64,000 nt of DNA from assembly GCF_025561445.1 (NCBI RefSeq), contig NZ_CP095096.1:2087822-2151821 (forward strand), given 5' to 3'. Below, in pieces: positions 1 to 10,085 of this stretch. The notes under the pieces were generated by a model. It was not told where the DNA came from, did not search any database, and saw only the letters and a list, made by a program, of their open reading frames with translations. This stretch comes from Staphylococcus sp. IVB6181 (lineage in GTDB: Bacteria; Bacillota; Bacilli; Staphylococcales; Staphylococcaceae). Position 1 is the stretch's first letter, and every line of letters begins with the position of its first letter. The position numbers and the translations under genes are program-made.

Positions 1-486
1 AACCTTTTAAAAGATGTTAACAATACGCTGCAATCTTACATTCAAGGTCAAGTAACAGTCAGTATTATTTTAGGTATCATTCTTTATATCGGTTATACAA
101 TTATCGGTTTAGAATATACATTATTACTCGTCCTCTTTGCGGGTGTCGCAAACATGATTCCATTCTTAGGACCATGGATGGCCTTCTTACCGGCTGCAAT
201 TATCGGTATCATTCAAAGTCCCACAGCATTCATTTGGGTCTGTGTGGTCACTTTGATTGCACAACAATTAGAAGGTAATGTCATTACACCTAATGTCATG
301 GGTAAATCATTAAGCATTCACCCATTAACTATCATCATTGTCATTTTAGCTGCAGGCAACTTAGGCGGTTTCGTCTTAATCTTAGTTGCAGTGCCATTGT
401 ACGCAGTGATTAAAACAGTAGTTCGCAATGTCTTTAAATATCGACAAGAGATTATGTTAAAAGCGAAAAGCGAAGTAAAAGATTAG
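1..486 (+). CDS. AI-2E family transporter, C-terminal part (gene cut by window edge)
   Basis: The frame is open from base 1 and ends at TAG 484-486, so only the last 161 residues are visible. They contain several hydrophobic segments and the stretch NMIPFLGPW, followed by LTIIIVILAAGNLGGF, which fit the C-terminal membrane half of the AI-2E/PerM permease family. These are polytopic inner-membrane proteins; members have been linked to autoinducer or ion export, and the substrate here is unknown. The first in-frame Met (154) lies inside a membrane segment and is not the start. The gene is followed directly by a hairpin terminator and converges on the MFS gene. Confidence 0.85.
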   Translation, partial: NLLKDVNNTLQSYIQGQVTVSIILGIILYIGYTIIGLEYTLLLVLFAGVANMIPFLGPWMAFLPAAIIGIIQSPTAFIWVCVVTLIAQQLEGNVITPNVMGKSLSIHPLTIIIVILAAGNLGGFVLILVAVPLYAVIKTVVRNVFKYRQEIMLKAKSEVKD

Positions 487-502
487 TATGATAAATTATA
501 AA

Positions 503-546
503 AACGTTCTGTCCGCAAACTTTCATTTGCAGGCAGAACGTTTTTT
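503..546. terminator. Bidirectional terminator between AI-2E permease and MFS gene
   Basis: A stem of AACGTTCTG with CAGAACGTT, plus an inner GCAAA/TTTGC pairing, is followed by six T on the + strand. The minus strand has a T-rich tail too, so it can serve both convergent genes. Confidence 0.8.
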
Positions 547-586
547 GTGTTTTATATTCTTTTATGTCCTAAATAGATTTTCAAAC

Positions 587-1822
587 TTATTGATGTGTCG
601 CATGTCTGCCTCTCAGCGGCATATTTCTAAGCGATAACATCATCACAAGTGAAATCATGTATAAGCATGCCAAGAAGACCATGGTTGCTGTCATGCCGTA
701 TATGTCCATTAAGAAACCGATCGCAATCGGAGATAAGCCCCCTAATGCACGTCCAATATTAAAGATAACATTATTTGCGGTACTTCTGATATGTGTCGGA
801 TAATAACTGCTGATGACAGCGCCATAACCTGCAAACATACCGTTGACGAAGAAGCCGACAAGTGCACCGCCGATTAATAAAGCAATAGCACTTTGTGCAA
901 ATACATAGATAAAGACAGATGCTGCTGAAGCGATTAAGAAAATAGTATAAGAAAGTTTGGCACCGAAGCGGTCTAATATTTGTCCGAACGCAAACATGCC
1001 GATACTCATACCGATAATGGTACTGATAGTCCATAACGATGAGTTAGAGACACTTAAATTGTGCTGTTTCTGCAAAATCGAAGGCAGCCAGTTCATTAAG
1101 CCGAAGTAACCGGCTACTTGCACACTCGACATGATTGTAAGTGCAATGGTTGTATGTGCAATATGTTTTGTATTAAATAACAGCCCAATCGGCGAATGGT
1201 CTTTCTTTTCTAATGTATGGTTTGCTTTAGATTGTTTCCATGATTCTGTTTCGTCTAAATTACGACGGATATAAAATGCAAGTATCACAGGAATGACACC
1301 GATTAAGAATAAAACTCTCCAGCCTAAATGCGGTAAAATAGCGGCCGCTAAGAGTGCCGCAATCAAAGCCCCGATTTGTCCTCCGATCGCAACTACAGAT
1401 GACACACGACCAAGTTTTTGTTTCTTAAATACTTCCGCTACCAAAGCCATTCCGATACCGAATTCACCGCCGCCGCCCATACCGGCGATAAAGCGTAAAA
1501 TATATACCATGTATATATTATGTGCGACAGATAGCAGCGCTGTAGCTACCGCAAAGATAAAGATGGTGTACGTAAAGATGCGGATTCTGCCGTATTTATC
1601 CGCCAGTACGCCGAAAATAATGCCCCCGAATAACATTCCGAAGTTAGTAATTGATGCGATTAATCCCGCTTCAGCCGAAGAAATATGGAATTCATTAATA
1701 ATACTAGACAATGCAAAGGCTAAAAACATAATATCCATATTTTCCAGACCAAAACCCAGCATAGAAGATGCTAAAATCTTATTTGAATAGGATTGATCTT
1801 TTTGATGAATTTTCTCTGACAC
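587..1822 (-). CDS. MFS transporter, probable organic acid/sugar type
   Basis: A polytopic membrane protein of about 411 residues with roughly twelve hydrophobic segments. The MFS motif between helices 2 and 3 is clear (GVLADKYGRIRIF, about residue 70), followed by the glycine-rich RFIAGMGGGGEFGIG. This resembles MFS carriers of niacin, aromatic acids or sugars, but the substrate cannot be read from sequence. I prefer the GTG at 1822, because a GGTG Shine-Dalgarno-like stretch sits six bases upstream; a GTG at 1831 falls inside that stretch. The gene stands alone between the AI-2E permease and fabI, in convergent orientation to the permease. Confidence 0.85.
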   Translation of the reverse strand: MSEKIHQKDQSYSNKILASSMLGFGLENMDIMFLAFALSSIINEFHISSAEAGLIASITNFGMLFGGIIFGVLADKYGRIRIFTYTIFIFAVATALLSVAHNIYMVYILRFIAGMGGGGEFGIGMALVAEVFKKQKLGRVSSVVAIGGQIGALIAALLAAAILPHLGWRVLFLIGVIPVILAFYIRRNLDETESWKQSKANHTLEKKDHSPIGLLFNTKHIAHTTIALTIMSSVQVAGYFGLMNWLPSILQKQHNLSVSNSSLWTISTIIGMSIGMFAFGQILDRFGAKLSYTIFLIASAASVFIYVFAQSAIALLIGGALVGFFVNGMFAGYGAVISSYYPTHIRSTANNVIFNIGRALGGLSPIAIGFLMDIYGMTATMVFLACLYMISLVMMLSLRNMPLRGRHATHQ

Positions 1823-1934
1823 AATGTCCACCCACTTTGTGTATTTTCATTTTTTCAAATTTCCTGTCCTCTATCATACACTTGATTGAGACAAATGAAT
1901 AGATGCACTGTTCATTTATTTTTGACTTTGCTTC

Positions 1935-1974
1935 AAAAAATCCCTTGCTTAACAATTTTGCTAAACAAGGGATT
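1935..1974 (-). terminator. fabI terminator
   Basis: The arms AATCCCTTG and CAAGGGATT pair, with a run of six T on the minus strand just downstream of fabI. Confidence 0.85.
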
Positions 1975-1989
1975 ATCAATCGTCGTATC

Positions 1990-2760
1990 TTATTTAATTG
2001 CGTGGAAACCAGCATCAACGTGCAGATTTTCACCTGTCACACCGCTTGCTAAATCACTAAGTAAGAAAGCAGCTGCTTTACCTACTTCTTGTTTATCTAC
2101 ATTGCGTTTTAATGGTGCGCGTTCTTCAACTTCTTTTAAGATTGTATTGAATCCGCCGACACCTTTTGCACTTAATGTACGGATAGGACCTGCAGAAATA
2201 GCATTCACACGAATGTTATCTTGGCCTAAATCTAATGCTAAGTAGCGGACATTCGCTTCTAAACTTGCTTTAGCTACGCCCATCACATTGTAGTTAGGTA
2301 CAGCATATTCGCCGCCTAAGTATGTTGTAGTCACGATGCTGCCGCCTTCAGGCATTAATTTTTTCGCTTCTCTTGAAACGAGTGTTAAAGAATAAGAACT
2401 GATGTCTTGCGCTAATAAGAAACCTTCTCTTGATGTATCAGAGAAGCGGCCGCGCAATTCTTCTACATTCGCAAATGCGATTGAGTGGAAGACGCCGTCG
2501 ATGTTGCCAACAGCTTCACCGATTGCTTTGAAACCATTCTCAACTTCTTCATCGCTTTGTACGTCGATTTGATAAGTTAAGTGTTCCTCTTGGTTTAATT
2601 GATCTACTAATTTATCTAATTCTTTTTTGCTGCGTTCTTTGCGGTATGTAAACACAAGTTTCGCGCCTAATTCATCTAATACTTGCGCTACACCAAAACC
2701 AATACTGCGTTTGTTCGCAACTCCCATAATGACATATGTTTTACCTTCTAAACTAAACAT
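1990..2760 (-). CDS. fabI: Enoyl-[acyl-carrier-protein] reductase FabI
   Basis: Catalyses the last reduction of each fatty acid elongation cycle in the cytoplasm (trans-2-enoyl-ACP to acyl-ACP with NAD(P)H). The 256 residues match the length I recall for S. aureus FabI. The catalytic set is in place: Tyr147, Tyr157 and Lys164 (YNVMGVAK), with Ala95 in the inhibitor pocket. The N-terminal GVANKRSIGFG is the family's cofactor-binding variant. The ATG is preceded by AAAGGAG. The gene has its own terminator, so it is probably monocistronic. An extended -10 like TGTTATAAT lies about 50 bases upstream. I see no convincing FapR palindrome here, unlike upstream of fabH. Confidence 0.97.
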   Translation of the reverse strand: MFSLEGKTYVIMGVANKRSIGFGVAQVLDELGAKLVFTYRKERSKKELDKLVDQLNQEEHLTYQIDVQSDEEVENGFKAIGEAVGNIDGVFHSIAFANVEELRGRFSDTSREGFLLAQDISSYSLTLVSREAKKLMPEGGSIVTTTYLGGEYAVPNYNVMGVAKASLEANVRYLALDLGQDNIRVNAISAGPIRTLSAKGVGGFNTILKEVEERAPLKRNVDKQEVGKAAAFLLSDLASGVTGENLHVDAGFHAIK

Positions 2761-2854
2761 GAAAACGCTCCTTTAACTCTTATAATGATTCATTGATAGA
2801 TTATTAGTTATTATAACATTTTTGTGTGCATTCGACTTGTTTCAGCCATTTCTA

Positions 2855-2902
2855 AAAGAAAAAAGAACGAAAGTCTCAGCATTCACTTCAACTTTCGTTC
2901 TT
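2855..2902 (-). terminator. Terminator after the antiporter gene
   Basis: The arms AAGAACGAAAGT and ACTTTCGTTCTT form a 12-bp stem, followed on the minus strand by a T-rich tail. It ends the leftward transcript that includes mgtE and the antiporter. Confidence 0.85.
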
Positions 2903-2908
2903 ATTAAA

Positions 2909-4765
2909 TTAAATCGGCCCGAGTGAATAATACTCTAATTCACGTTTTAATTCATCCACATATTCTTTAGAGCCCGTTACAATGAGACGATCACCATAGC
3001 GCAGCATTGTATCACCGTGCGGTACGATAGACTCATTATCACGTACAATACGTACGAAAATGATGTCCCCATCGAATGGGAAGTTGCGTAATTGAATATT
3101 GTCGAATTTGTAGTTAAGCATTTGAATTTCATAAAGAGAAGTTTCAACGTTGCTTAATAAGTTCAACATGTTCGGTGTTTCGATTAAGCCTGTCAGCAAG
3201 ATCTTATTACTTAAGAAGCTGCTGAAGATTTCAACACCTTGTTTACGCAATTCTGCTTCTCTCTCTCCGCCTGCTTCAAAACGGCAAATCACACGATTGA
3301 CACCATGTGCTTTTGCAAACTGTGCTACTTTATAGTTCAACTCATCTTCATTGGTTGAACACACGACAATATCGCTGTCAAAGAGACCGAGCTTTTCTAA
3401 TAACGCTTCATCGTAATCCGCAATCTCAACTGTCGTAATATCATTCGATAAATTACGTTTATCACTTAAGTCTTTACGATAATATAACGTAATCGCATAA
3501 AGGTCAGACATTAAGTTCTGAGCAATAGGAATCGTCAATTGGTTCTTGCCGATTAAGCTGACATTAATACGGCGTGTCGCTTCATCCGGCATTGGGAACA
3601 TTTTCTTAAATACAATCGGTACAAAGACACATGTAATCACTGCACTTAAAATCAAAATACCTGATATCTCAGCAGAGATTGTATGCAGCTGTTCTGCGAT
3701 TTTCGCTGCTGCGATAACTAACGATAATGTCGACGTTAATAAGAACGCAGAAGAAATCGTAGTCTTTTGGTCGAACCAGCGTCTGATTGCATAAACCGGA
3801 ACAATTTTAGACACTAAGAATGCAAAAATCAATACTGGAATAATAATCAGAATCGACGGTTCTTTGATAAGTGAAGGAATATTCAAGTCCACACCTACCA
3901 TGACGAAGAAAATCGGAATAAAGAAACCGTAACCGAATGAGTCCAGCTTCTCTACCATATCTTCATCCGGACGAAGCAGCGATACAATCACACCTGCTAA
4001 GAAGGCACCTAAAATATTTTCAGCACCTACTCCTTCAGCAAGCGCAACCAATAAAATAATCAGTGCAAAGACAGCACGGATACCAATCTGTGTCGTACCA
4101 TCCATCAGCTTTTGAAGAAATTGTGCTTTCTTGAAAATACCGCCTAGGAAATAAAAGACGATGGTGAAAACAATCAAGATTGAAATCAGCCATAATGTGC
4201 CGCCGCCTTTTGCGTTGATAGCTCCGTAAACAGTTAACAAAATCATAGTAACTAAATCAGCAAGTACCGCCGTCAGCAAGATAAACTGACCGATGGTTGT
4301 ACGCATGATATTCATTTCCTTCAATGTCGGCACAACTACACCGAGAGAAATCGTCGAAATAATGATTACCATTAATAAGACATCATCAATTAAGCCGAAC
4401 CATTTAAAGGCATAAGCTAAAATAATTGAAACAATCATAATTAATGAGAAGACGACTAATGATAACTGTAAATGGCCGGGTGCTTTCTTTTTGTTTTTGG
4501 ATTTTTCTGATGTATTCTCATCGCTTTTGAACGCATTGAAATCAATTTCCAAACCGCTTAAGAACATTAAGAAAATAAAACCGAGCGTCGATAAAATACT
4601 AAGTACATTGTCACGTTCGACTAAATGGAATCCGGATTGTCCGATGATTAATCCCATTAATATTTCAGCGACAACAACAGGCAAAAAATTAATATTAAGT
4701 CTGTTGACAATAATCGGCGTTAAGAACGCTGCCATGACAACGATGACGAGTGATACAAACTCCAT
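2909..4765 (-). CDS. CPA2-type monovalent cation:proton antiporter with TrkA domains
   Basis: A 618-residue protein. Residues 1-390 form about twelve membrane segments of the Na+/H+ exchanger fold. A TrkA-N-like cytosolic domain begins near residue 400 (VSLIGKNQLTIPIAQNL, with a degenerate nucleotide-binding glycine motif). A TrkA-C domain ends the protein (about 530-618; IVPHGDTMLRYGDRLIVTG). This layout is typical of KefB/CPA2 antiporters that exchange K+ or Na+ for protons under control of a bound nucleotide or ligand. The ATG has a strong AAGGAGGG ribosome site. It lies 10 bases after mgtE and is probably co-transcribed with it. Ion specificity is not determined. Confidence 0.9.
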   Translation of the reverse strand: MEFVSLVIVVMAAFLTPIIVNRLNINFLPVVVAEILMGLIIGQSGFHLVERDNVLSILSTLGFIFLMFLSGLEIDFNAFKSDENTSEKSKNKKKAPGHLQLSLVVFSLIMIVSIILAYAFKWFGLIDDVLLMVIIISTISLGVVVPTLKEMNIMRTTIGQFILLTAVLADLVTMILLTVYGAINAKGGGTLWLISILIVFTIVFYFLGGIFKKAQFLQKLMDGTTQIGIRAVFALIILLVALAEGVGAENILGAFLAGVIVSLLRPDEDMVEKLDSFGYGFFIPIFFVMVGVDLNIPSLIKEPSILIIIPVLIFAFLVSKIVPVYAIRRWFDQKTTISSAFLLTSTLSLVIAAAKIAEQLHTISAEISGILILSAVITCVFVPIVFKKMFPMPDEATRRINVSLIGKNQLTIPIAQNLMSDLYAITLYYRKDLSDKRNLSNDITTVEIADYDEALLEKLGLFDSDIVVCSTNEDELNYKVAQFAKAHGVNRVICRFEAGGEREAELRKQGVEIFSSFLSNKILLTGLIETPNMLNLLSNVETSLYEIQMLNYKFDNIQLRNFPFDGDIIFVRIVRDNESIVPHGDTMLRYGDRLIVTGSKEYVDELKRELEYYSLGPI

Positions 4766-4775
4766 GTGTCCCTCC

Positions 4776-6158
4776 TTATGTGAGATATGACATAAATGTT
4801 GTGGCTAAACCAAAGTATATTAACATACTAATAATATCATTAATTGTAGTGATAAATGGACCGCTGGCAACTGCAGGGTCGATTTTTAATTTATTCATAA
4901 CCAGAGGGATAATTGAACCCATCAAAGTACCGACTGTCATCGCAATCGTCAAGCTTCCAGCAACAATCAGACCAAGCAGCGGTGTTTGGTAAAGAATGAC
5001 GATGATAGTAAAGAGTACCAACGCACATACTAAACCAGAAAGGAACCCCGCTCCTGCTTCTCTTGTTGTAATTTTGAATTTGCTTTGATTTTCAATTTCA
5101 CCAGTAGAAATATTACGTACAGATACCGCTAATGATTGTGTACCTGAGTTCCCGGACATCCCGCTGATAATCGGAATAAATGCTGCGAGTAATGCGACTT
5201 TTTCTAACGTTTCCTCAAAGGAACCTAAAATTGTCGCAGTAATCATACCTAAAAATGTTAAGATGAGCAGCCAAGGCAAACGCTTGGATGCAGTCTTAAA
5301 GATTGAATCGTTGGTAGAGTCAATGTCAGATACACCGGCTAAACCAGAGTAGTCTTCCAATGCCTCTTCATCCATAACATCTAAGATGTCATCGATTGTA
5401 ATAATACCGAGCAAGTGGTCTTGATAATCCACAACCGGCAATGCGATAAAGTCATAGTCGCGCATAATCTGTGCGACATCTTCTTGGTCATCTGCGACGT
5501 TTACACTTACAACACGTTCGCTCATAATGTCTTCAATATATGCGTCGTTTTCTGCGACGATTAAATCACGCAGTGATAACACGCCGACCAGTTGTTTATC
5601 ATCGTTGACCGCAAAGATGACATAAATCGTCTCTGCATCCGGCGCTTGTTCTTTGACTAACATCAACGCTTCTTTGACAGGCGTTGTAATTTTCAACGAA
5701 ATATACTCCGTTGTCATGATACCGCCGGCAGTATCTTCTTCATAATGTAACAATGCTTTGATTTCTTTTGCATCTTCTTTATTCATCAACGCAAGCAATG
5801 TCGCAATTTTACTCTTATTTAAATGACTCATGATATCTACAGCGTTGTCATACGACATGTCTTCTAAAATGTGTGCCGCATAACTGGCTTTCATTTGGTC
5901 AAAGACATCATCATAGTCGTCATCATCTAATTCTAATTGATCGAAGAAATCCGCAACCTCTTTTGGTGATAATAACTGATACATTTTGTGTCGGATATCA
6001 TCGTCGCTGTCTTCGAAATACTCACTTTGTTCGTACGTATGCATAGATAAGAATTCTTCTCTGAAGGCATCTATATCATTTTCCAGCAATAAGTGATCAA
6101 GCAGCTCTTTGTTATACACATCTTGATCATCTATATATTTTTCTTCATCTCTTGCCAA
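4776..6158 (-). CDS. mgtE: Magnesium transporter MgtE
   Basis: A 460-residue Mg2+ channel subunit. It has the acidic N-terminal superhelical domain (about 20-130), a CBS-domain pair (about 135-260) that senses cytosolic Mg2+, and a C-terminal membrane domain of five helices (about 285-460). The family signature near PIISGMSGNSGTQSLAV is complete. The start is a TTG at 6156-6158, with a strong GGAGGGGG ribosome site. The gene lies 17 bases after the pseudouridine synthase gene and just before the antiporter, so the cation genes appear to belong to one long leftward operon. Confidence 0.95.
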   Translation of the reverse strand: MARDEEKYIDDQDVYNKELLDHLLLENDIDAFREEFLSMHTYEQSEYFEDSDDDIRHKMYQLLSPKEVADFFDQLELDDDDYDDVFDQMKASYAAHILEDMSYDNAVDIMSHLNKSKIATLLALMNKEDAKEIKALLHYEEDTAGGIMTTEYISLKITTPVKEALMLVKEQAPDAETIYVIFAVNDDKQLVGVLSLRDLIVAENDAYIEDIMSERVVSVNVADDQEDVAQIMRDYDFIALPVVDYQDHLLGIITIDDILDVMDEEALEDYSGLAGVSDIDSTNDSIFKTASKRLPWLLILTFLGMITATILGSFEETLEKVALLAAFIPIISGMSGNSGTQSLAVSVRNISTGEIENQSKFKITTREAGAGFLSGLVCALVLFTIIVILYQTPLLGLIVAGSLTIAMTVGTLMGSIIPLVMNKLKIDPAVASGPFITTINDIISMLIYFGLATTFMSYLT

Positions 6159-6175
6159 TATGGCCCCCTCCTAAC

Positions 6176-7057
6176 TTATTCTTTGTCGTTACTAAGTTGT
6201 CTAAAAAGGCGCTCAATTAAAGCATGCCTTGCTTCATCTTTTAATACAACATGCTTGTTTTCAACTGGATGCTTGAAACTTAAATCTGTACAAACAAGCG
6301 ATTGGGCATCCGCTTTTTCATGATAACCGCCGTAAAGGCTGTCACCGACAAGCGGATGTCCGATATATTGAAAATGCACACGGATTTGATGTGTGCGTCC
6401 TGTATGCAATTGTACCCGGCACAAAGCATAATCTTGGTTTTGTGTGATTAAGGTATAACTTGTTTTCGCATATTTGCCCGCTTCGCTCACTTCGCGATTA
6501 ATAATACTGTCTGACGCTCTGGCAATCGGTGCGATAATTTCACCATGCGGTTCTACCTGACCGAAACAGATACAATGATAAACCTTCTCCATCTCGACAT
6601 CTGAGATTCTATGGTGAAAATGGCCATGTTTCGCAAACAGCACAATACCGCTCGTATTGCGATCAAGGCGTGTAATAATATGCGGTACAACCCACGGTGC
6701 TTGCTGGTTCGGATTTAAATAAGCCAGCACTTGTTCGAGCAAACTTTCATGCGGATGCTCTCTCGACGGCGCACAATTTTGGTGCGGCGGTTTAGAAACT
6801 GCGATGTAGTAATCATCTTCATAAAGCGGTGTAATCGGCTTTGCGAAACACTCTAAATTGACACTCGGCACCTCGCTCGGCAAGACCACTTCTAAATAAT
6901 CGCCTTGTACCATTTGCTTTCTGACCGTTACAGGTGTGTCGTTAACAAGTAAAGCGCCACTTTGTTTAATGGCACTTATCATTTTCTTAGAATATTGATT
7001 TTCTTGTAAAAACGTTCTTAACAGTATCGGTGTTTCAATTATATATTGAAACTTCAT
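6176..7057 (-). CDS. RluA/RluD family rRNA pseudouridine synthase
   Basis: Isomerises uridine to pseudouridine in RNA. The 293 residues contain the catalytic motif [12 protein letters not shown] with the nucleophilic Asp at residue 132. The C-terminal [16 protein letters not shown] is the other family block. An S4-like N-terminus (about 15-60) precedes the catalytic domain. The ATG overlaps the nadK stop by four bases (ATGA), which indicates translational coupling. Position and order match B. subtilis yjbO, after relQ and nadK. The exact target uridines are not known from sequence. Confidence 0.92.
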   Translation of the reverse strand: MKFQYIIETPILLRTFLQENQYSKKMISAIKQSGALLVNDTPVTVRKQMVQGDYLEVVLPSEVPSVNLECFAKPITPLYEDDYYIAVSKPPHQNCAPSREHPHESLLEQVLAYLNPNQQAPWVVPHIITRLDRNTSGIVLFAKHGHFHHRISDVEMEKVYHCICFGQVEPHGEIIAPIARASDSIINREVSEAGKYAKTSYTLITQNQDYALCRVQLHTGRTHQIRVHFQYIGHPLVGDSLYGGYHEKADAQSLVCTDLSFKHPVENKHVVLKDEARHALIERLFRQLSNDKE

Positions 7058-7863
7058 GAATCTCTGCCGTCTGATATGAACGAATCATGTACACGTTTCC
7101 AAAATGGAAATGGTCTGAATCGTGCAAAGCGTACATTTTGTTTCGCTACGCGATACTCAATACTCTCTACATTATGATGCTTTGTCGTCACGTGGTCGAT
7201 AGAAGTCATAATGACCTTTTGATCGACTGGTGTAATCACACAATAGTGATGATCCGGCATAACAATAGGCGACCCTACTGTACGGAACACTCTATTATTG
7301 ATAGAGGCAATTTCAGTTAACTGAATCGCACGTAATGAAGGATGGATCAACGCGCCGCCTAATGCTTTGTTATAAGCAGTAGAACCAGATGGTGTTGAAA
7401 TACACAAACCATCTCCTCTGAATCTTTCAAAATGCTGACCGCGCAAGCTGACATCCGCAACCAAAGTCGTATTATCTTCAGTCTTCATAGTCGCTTCGTT
7501 TAATGCGATATGGTGTGACGGTGCTTTATCGTCGTTATAATTCACGATGATATCTATCAGCGGATATTCAATCACTTCATAATCACCATCAACGATTTCT
7601 TCAATCAGTTTATCTGATTCGTGCGGCAGCCAATCCGCATAAAACCCTAGATGCCCTGTATGTACACCTACAAAGGCAGTTTCAGAAACACGATGGCAAT
7701 ATTTGTGGAATGCTTCTAATAAAGTGCCGTCTCCGCCTACTGAAATTACGATTTCCGGTGTTGCGACATCTTTGACCATGCCCTTTTTCGTCATTTGTGC
7801 TTCCATGTTTTCTTGGATGCTGTTCGATTTGTAGTCTCCCTTTGATACGATATTATAACGCAT
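7054..7863 (-). CDS. nadK: NAD kinase
   Basis: Phosphorylates NAD to NADP in the cytoplasm and so sets the NADPH pool. At 269 residues it matches the length I recall for S. aureus PpnK. The nucleotide motif GGDGT is at residues 43-47, the NE motif appears as ALNEATMK, and the glycine-rich [21 protein letters not shown] is complete. I chose ATG 7863 because GAGGTG lies just upstream; a GTG twelve bases earlier has no ribosome site. It sits between relQ and the pseudouridine synthase, as in Bacillus and Staphylococcus. Confidence 0.95.
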   Translation of the reverse strand: MRYNIVSKGDYKSNSIQENMEAQMTKKGMVKDVATPEIVISVGGDGTLLEAFHKYCHRVSETAFVGVHTGHLGFYADWLPHESDKLIEEIVDGDYEVIEYPLIDIIVNYNDDKAPSHHIALNEATMKTEDNTTLVADVSLRGQHFERFRGDGLCISTPSGSTAYNKALGGALIHPSLRAIQLTEIASINNRVFRTVGSPIVMPDHHYCVITPVDQKVIMTSIDHVTTKHHNVESIEYRVAKQNVRFARFRPFPFWKRVHDSFISDGRDS

Positions 7864-7871
7864 AAAGCACC

Positions 7872-8507
7872 TCACTCTTGATTATGTTTTTTAGCACGTT
7901 TTTTTGAATAATAACGTTGCGCTTCTTGGATTTCATCTTTAATCTCAGACATTTCTTCATCTAATGAAAACGCTGCTTCAGCCGCATTTTCCAAACGTTT
8001 TTGAATTTCAGGAGGATAATCCCCATCATATTTATAGCGTAATGTATGTTCGATGGTTGCCCAGAAATTCATCGCCAATGTTCTGATTTGTATTTCCGCT
8101 AATATTGCACGCTGCCCATCCAGCGTTTCAATCGGATATTCTATAATGACATGATAAGAACGATAGCCGCTTTCTTTCGTATTATTGATATAATCCCTTT
8201 CTTCTACCACTTTGAAGTCTTTACGCTGTCTCAATAAATTCACGACAATTGCGATATCATCCACAAATTGGCACATGATACGCAATCCGGCAATATCATA
8301 CATCTCTTCATGCAAACGATCGAATGATATTTCTCGTTCAGTGGCTTTTTCAATAATACTTGTTAAAGGTTTTACGCGGCCTGTGACGAATTCAATCGGC
8401 GACGCATCTGCTTCTAAATCATAGATTTTACGCAAACCCTTTAATTTAACTTTCAGTTCCTCGACTGCTTGTCTGTATGGTGCTAAAAATCGATCCCATT
8501 GATTCAT
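7872..8507 (-). CDS. relQ: Small alarmone synthetase RelQ (GTP pyrophosphokinase)
   Basis: A 211-residue RelA/SpoT-type synthetase without a hydrolase domain or regulatory C-terminus. It makes (p)ppGpp from ATP and GTP or GDP. The synthetase core is visible: [11 protein letters not shown] near the start, [13 protein letters not shown], the G-loop region [17 protein letters not shown], and [18 protein letters not shown] basic C-terminal tail ([10 protein letters not shown]) follows. In S. aureus RelQ is induced by cell-wall stress. The ATG has GGAGTG upstream. It is followed after eight bases by nadK, so alarmone and NADP synthesis share a transcript. Confidence 0.95.
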   Translation of the reverse strand: MNQWDRFLAPYRQAVEELKVKLKGLRKIYDLEADASPIEFVTGRVKPLTSIIEKATEREISFDRLHEEMYDIAGLRIMCQFVDDIAIVVNLLRQRKDFKVVEERDYINNTKESGYRSYHVIIEYPIETLDGQRAILAEIQIRTLAMNFWATIEHTLRYKYDGDYPPEIQKRLENAAEAAFSLDEEMSEIKDEIQEAQRYYSKKRAKKHNQE

Positions 8508-8523
8508 TGCGTTTCACTCCGCT

Positions 8524-8871
8524 TCACTCTAGCTCAAACGTTTTTTCGACTTCTGCCACAAAATCCTTGCCGTAGTTTGAGTTCCCTTTGATATTGCTTA
8601 GTATATAATCTAACTCTTGATCAAATTGTTCTAACTTCAAGTCATCATTAACATAGATAGCTTTCCCCTTATTTTCATGAAGCATCGACCATGTTTCTTG
8701 CACAAAGATAAGATAGGAATATGATTGTCCATCGTCAAGGATATGGGCAAACCCATAATTATCGCTATCGACCAGCATTTGCCCTGCTTCAGTCAATCCT
8801 TTTGTTGGTTTATCTGTATAGCAATAAATGCCATCATCTTTCACTTTAATTTCATTCACATAAATTCGCAT
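8524..8871 (-). CDS. UPF0738 family protein (YjbL-like)
   Basis: A 115-residue soluble, acidic protein with no known function. It matches the UPF0738 family as I remember it, with [15 protein letters not shown] at the start and [19 protein letters not shown] and [15 protein letters not shown] in the middle. The family sits next to relQ/yjbM in Bacillus and Staphylococcus, as here. It is the first gene of the leftward relQ-nadK-mgtE series and diverges from the CYTH gene. ATG has AGGAGG upstream. No catalytic motif is visible. Confidence 0.85.
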   Translation of the reverse strand: MRIYVNEIKVKDDGIYCYTDKPTKGLTEAGQMLVDSDNYGFAHILDDGQSYSYLIFVQETWSMLHENKGKAIYVNDDLKLEQFDQELDYILSNIKGNSNYGKDFVAEVEKTFELE

Positions 8872-9023
8872 AACCTAAATCCTCCTTGTGTTATTCCTAC
8901 TTATTTTAACATATGTACATCACTCATAACACAACCTAAATACCTTGGTCGTTCACCTGCAATTTGAAATACTTTCAAATAGATAACAAATCATCCATAA
9001 TATATAAGCAAAGAGGTGAACCT

Positions 9024-9596
9024 ATGGCTATTAACCAAGAAATTGAATACAAACAACTTTTGACGCGTGATGAATATGATGCATTGCGAAACGAATATTT
9101 TAATACATTAAAACCTTTTACGCAAAAAAATCACTATATTGATACACCTGATTTTGCGTTGGCAGAACATTTAATGGCACTGAGAATTCGTGAAATCAAA
9201 GATGATTACGAAATGACATTGAAAGTACCTGCCGAAGTAGGTTTAACAGAATACAACCACATCACGACAGTCATACCGAAACAAGACATGCATCTCTCAC
9301 CAGATCAGCTGCCGGATGATATCTTATCAGTCTTGCAAAATGCTGAAATTGATGTCGCACAGCTGTATGTCTTAGGTGCCTTAACGACACATCGCATGGA
9401 AACAGAAATAGAAGAAGGCTTACTTGTGCTGGATCACAGTGAATACCTTGGTACTGAAGACTTTGAGCTTGAATTTGAAGTAGAACAGCCTGAAGCAGGT
9501 TTGAAAAAATTCCAGCAAATCCTTCAAACGTTTAACATCGAATCCTATATTCCTAAAAATAAAGTCGCTCGCTTTTTTGAAGCGAAAAACAAATAA
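9024..9596 (+). CDS. CYTH domain protein (YjbK-like triphosphatase family)
   Basis: A 190-residue protein with the CYTH signature ExExK at residues 6-10 (EIEYK). Alternating acidic and basic strands then form the triphosphate tunnel (LRIREIK, YEMTLKVP, ELEFEVE). CYTH enzymes hydrolyse triphosphates or inorganic tripolyphosphate with a divalent metal. The substrate of the Firmicute YjbK branch is uncertain. I chose ATG 9024 because AGAGGTGA lies immediately before it; an upstream ATG lacks a ribosome site. It diverges from the UPF0738 gene and leads toward the globin and yjbH genes. Confidence 0.88.
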   Translation: MAINQEIEYKQLLTRDEYDALRNEYFNTLKPFTQKNHYIDTPDFALAEHLMALRIREIKDDYEMTLKVPAEVGLTEYNHITTVIPKQDMHLSPDQLPDDILSVLQNAEIDVAQLYVLGALTTHRMETEIEEGLLVLDHSEYLGTEDFELEFEVEQPEAGLKKFQQILQTFNIESYIPKNKVARFFEAKNK

Positions 9597-9698
9597 TCAG
9601 TACACACAATTCGATAGCACTCGGTCAAAAGTCGTATTACTTTTAATTGTAAAAATTCATGTTATATTAGATATATATTAAAGAAACAGGGTGAATAT

Positions 9699-10070
9699 AT
9701 GGCTTTGACACCTTATGAAGTAATAGGCCAAGAACGTTTATACAGCATGATCGATTACTTTTATTCACTAGTAGAACAAGATGATAGAATCAACCATCTC
9801 TTCCCTGGTGATTTCGCCGAAACCAGCCGCAAACAAAAACAGTTTCTCACACAGTTTTTAGGCGGCCCTTCTCTTTATACTGAAGAACATGGGCATCCTA
9901 TGTTGAGAATGCGGCACATGGATTTTCGTATCACCCCTTATGAAAGAGATGCTTGGTTAGAAAATATGAATAAAGCGATTCAACATGCAGAACTGCCTGC
10001 AGGTGTTGATGAATACCTATATGAAAGACTGCGATTGACCGCAAATCATATGGTTAATTCTGAAAATTAA
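9699..10070 (+). CDS. Truncated haemoglobin, group II (YjbI-like)
   Basis: A 123-residue 2/2 globin. The likely proximal haem ligand is His73 (MRMRHMDFRI), followed by the group II tryptophan at residue 86 (DAWLENM). The distal tyrosine is in IDYFYSLV (about 20-22). Such globins bind O2 or NO and have been linked to oxidative and nitrosative stress. The gene ends 15 bases before yjbH and is probably co-transcribed with it, as in B. subtilis yjbI-yjbH. ATG is preceded by AGGGTGA. Confidence 0.92.
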   Translation: MALTPYEVIGQERLYSMIDYFYSLVEQDDRINHLFPGDFAETSRKQKQFLTQFLGGPSLYTEEHGHPMLRMRHMDFRITPYERDAWLENMNKAIQHAELPAGVDEYLYERLRLTANHMVNSEN

Positions 10071-10085
10071 TTGTAGGTGAATGAG

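Noticed and set aside
1779..2033. An 84-codon minus-strand frame around the fabI terminator
   Set aside because: It overlaps the end of fabI in another frame and crosses its terminator. The sequence does not look like a protein.
2761..2830. FapR site before fabI
   Set aside because: TAATAACTAATAATC has some of the right bases but no palindrome around a central ACC/GGT, so I do not report it.
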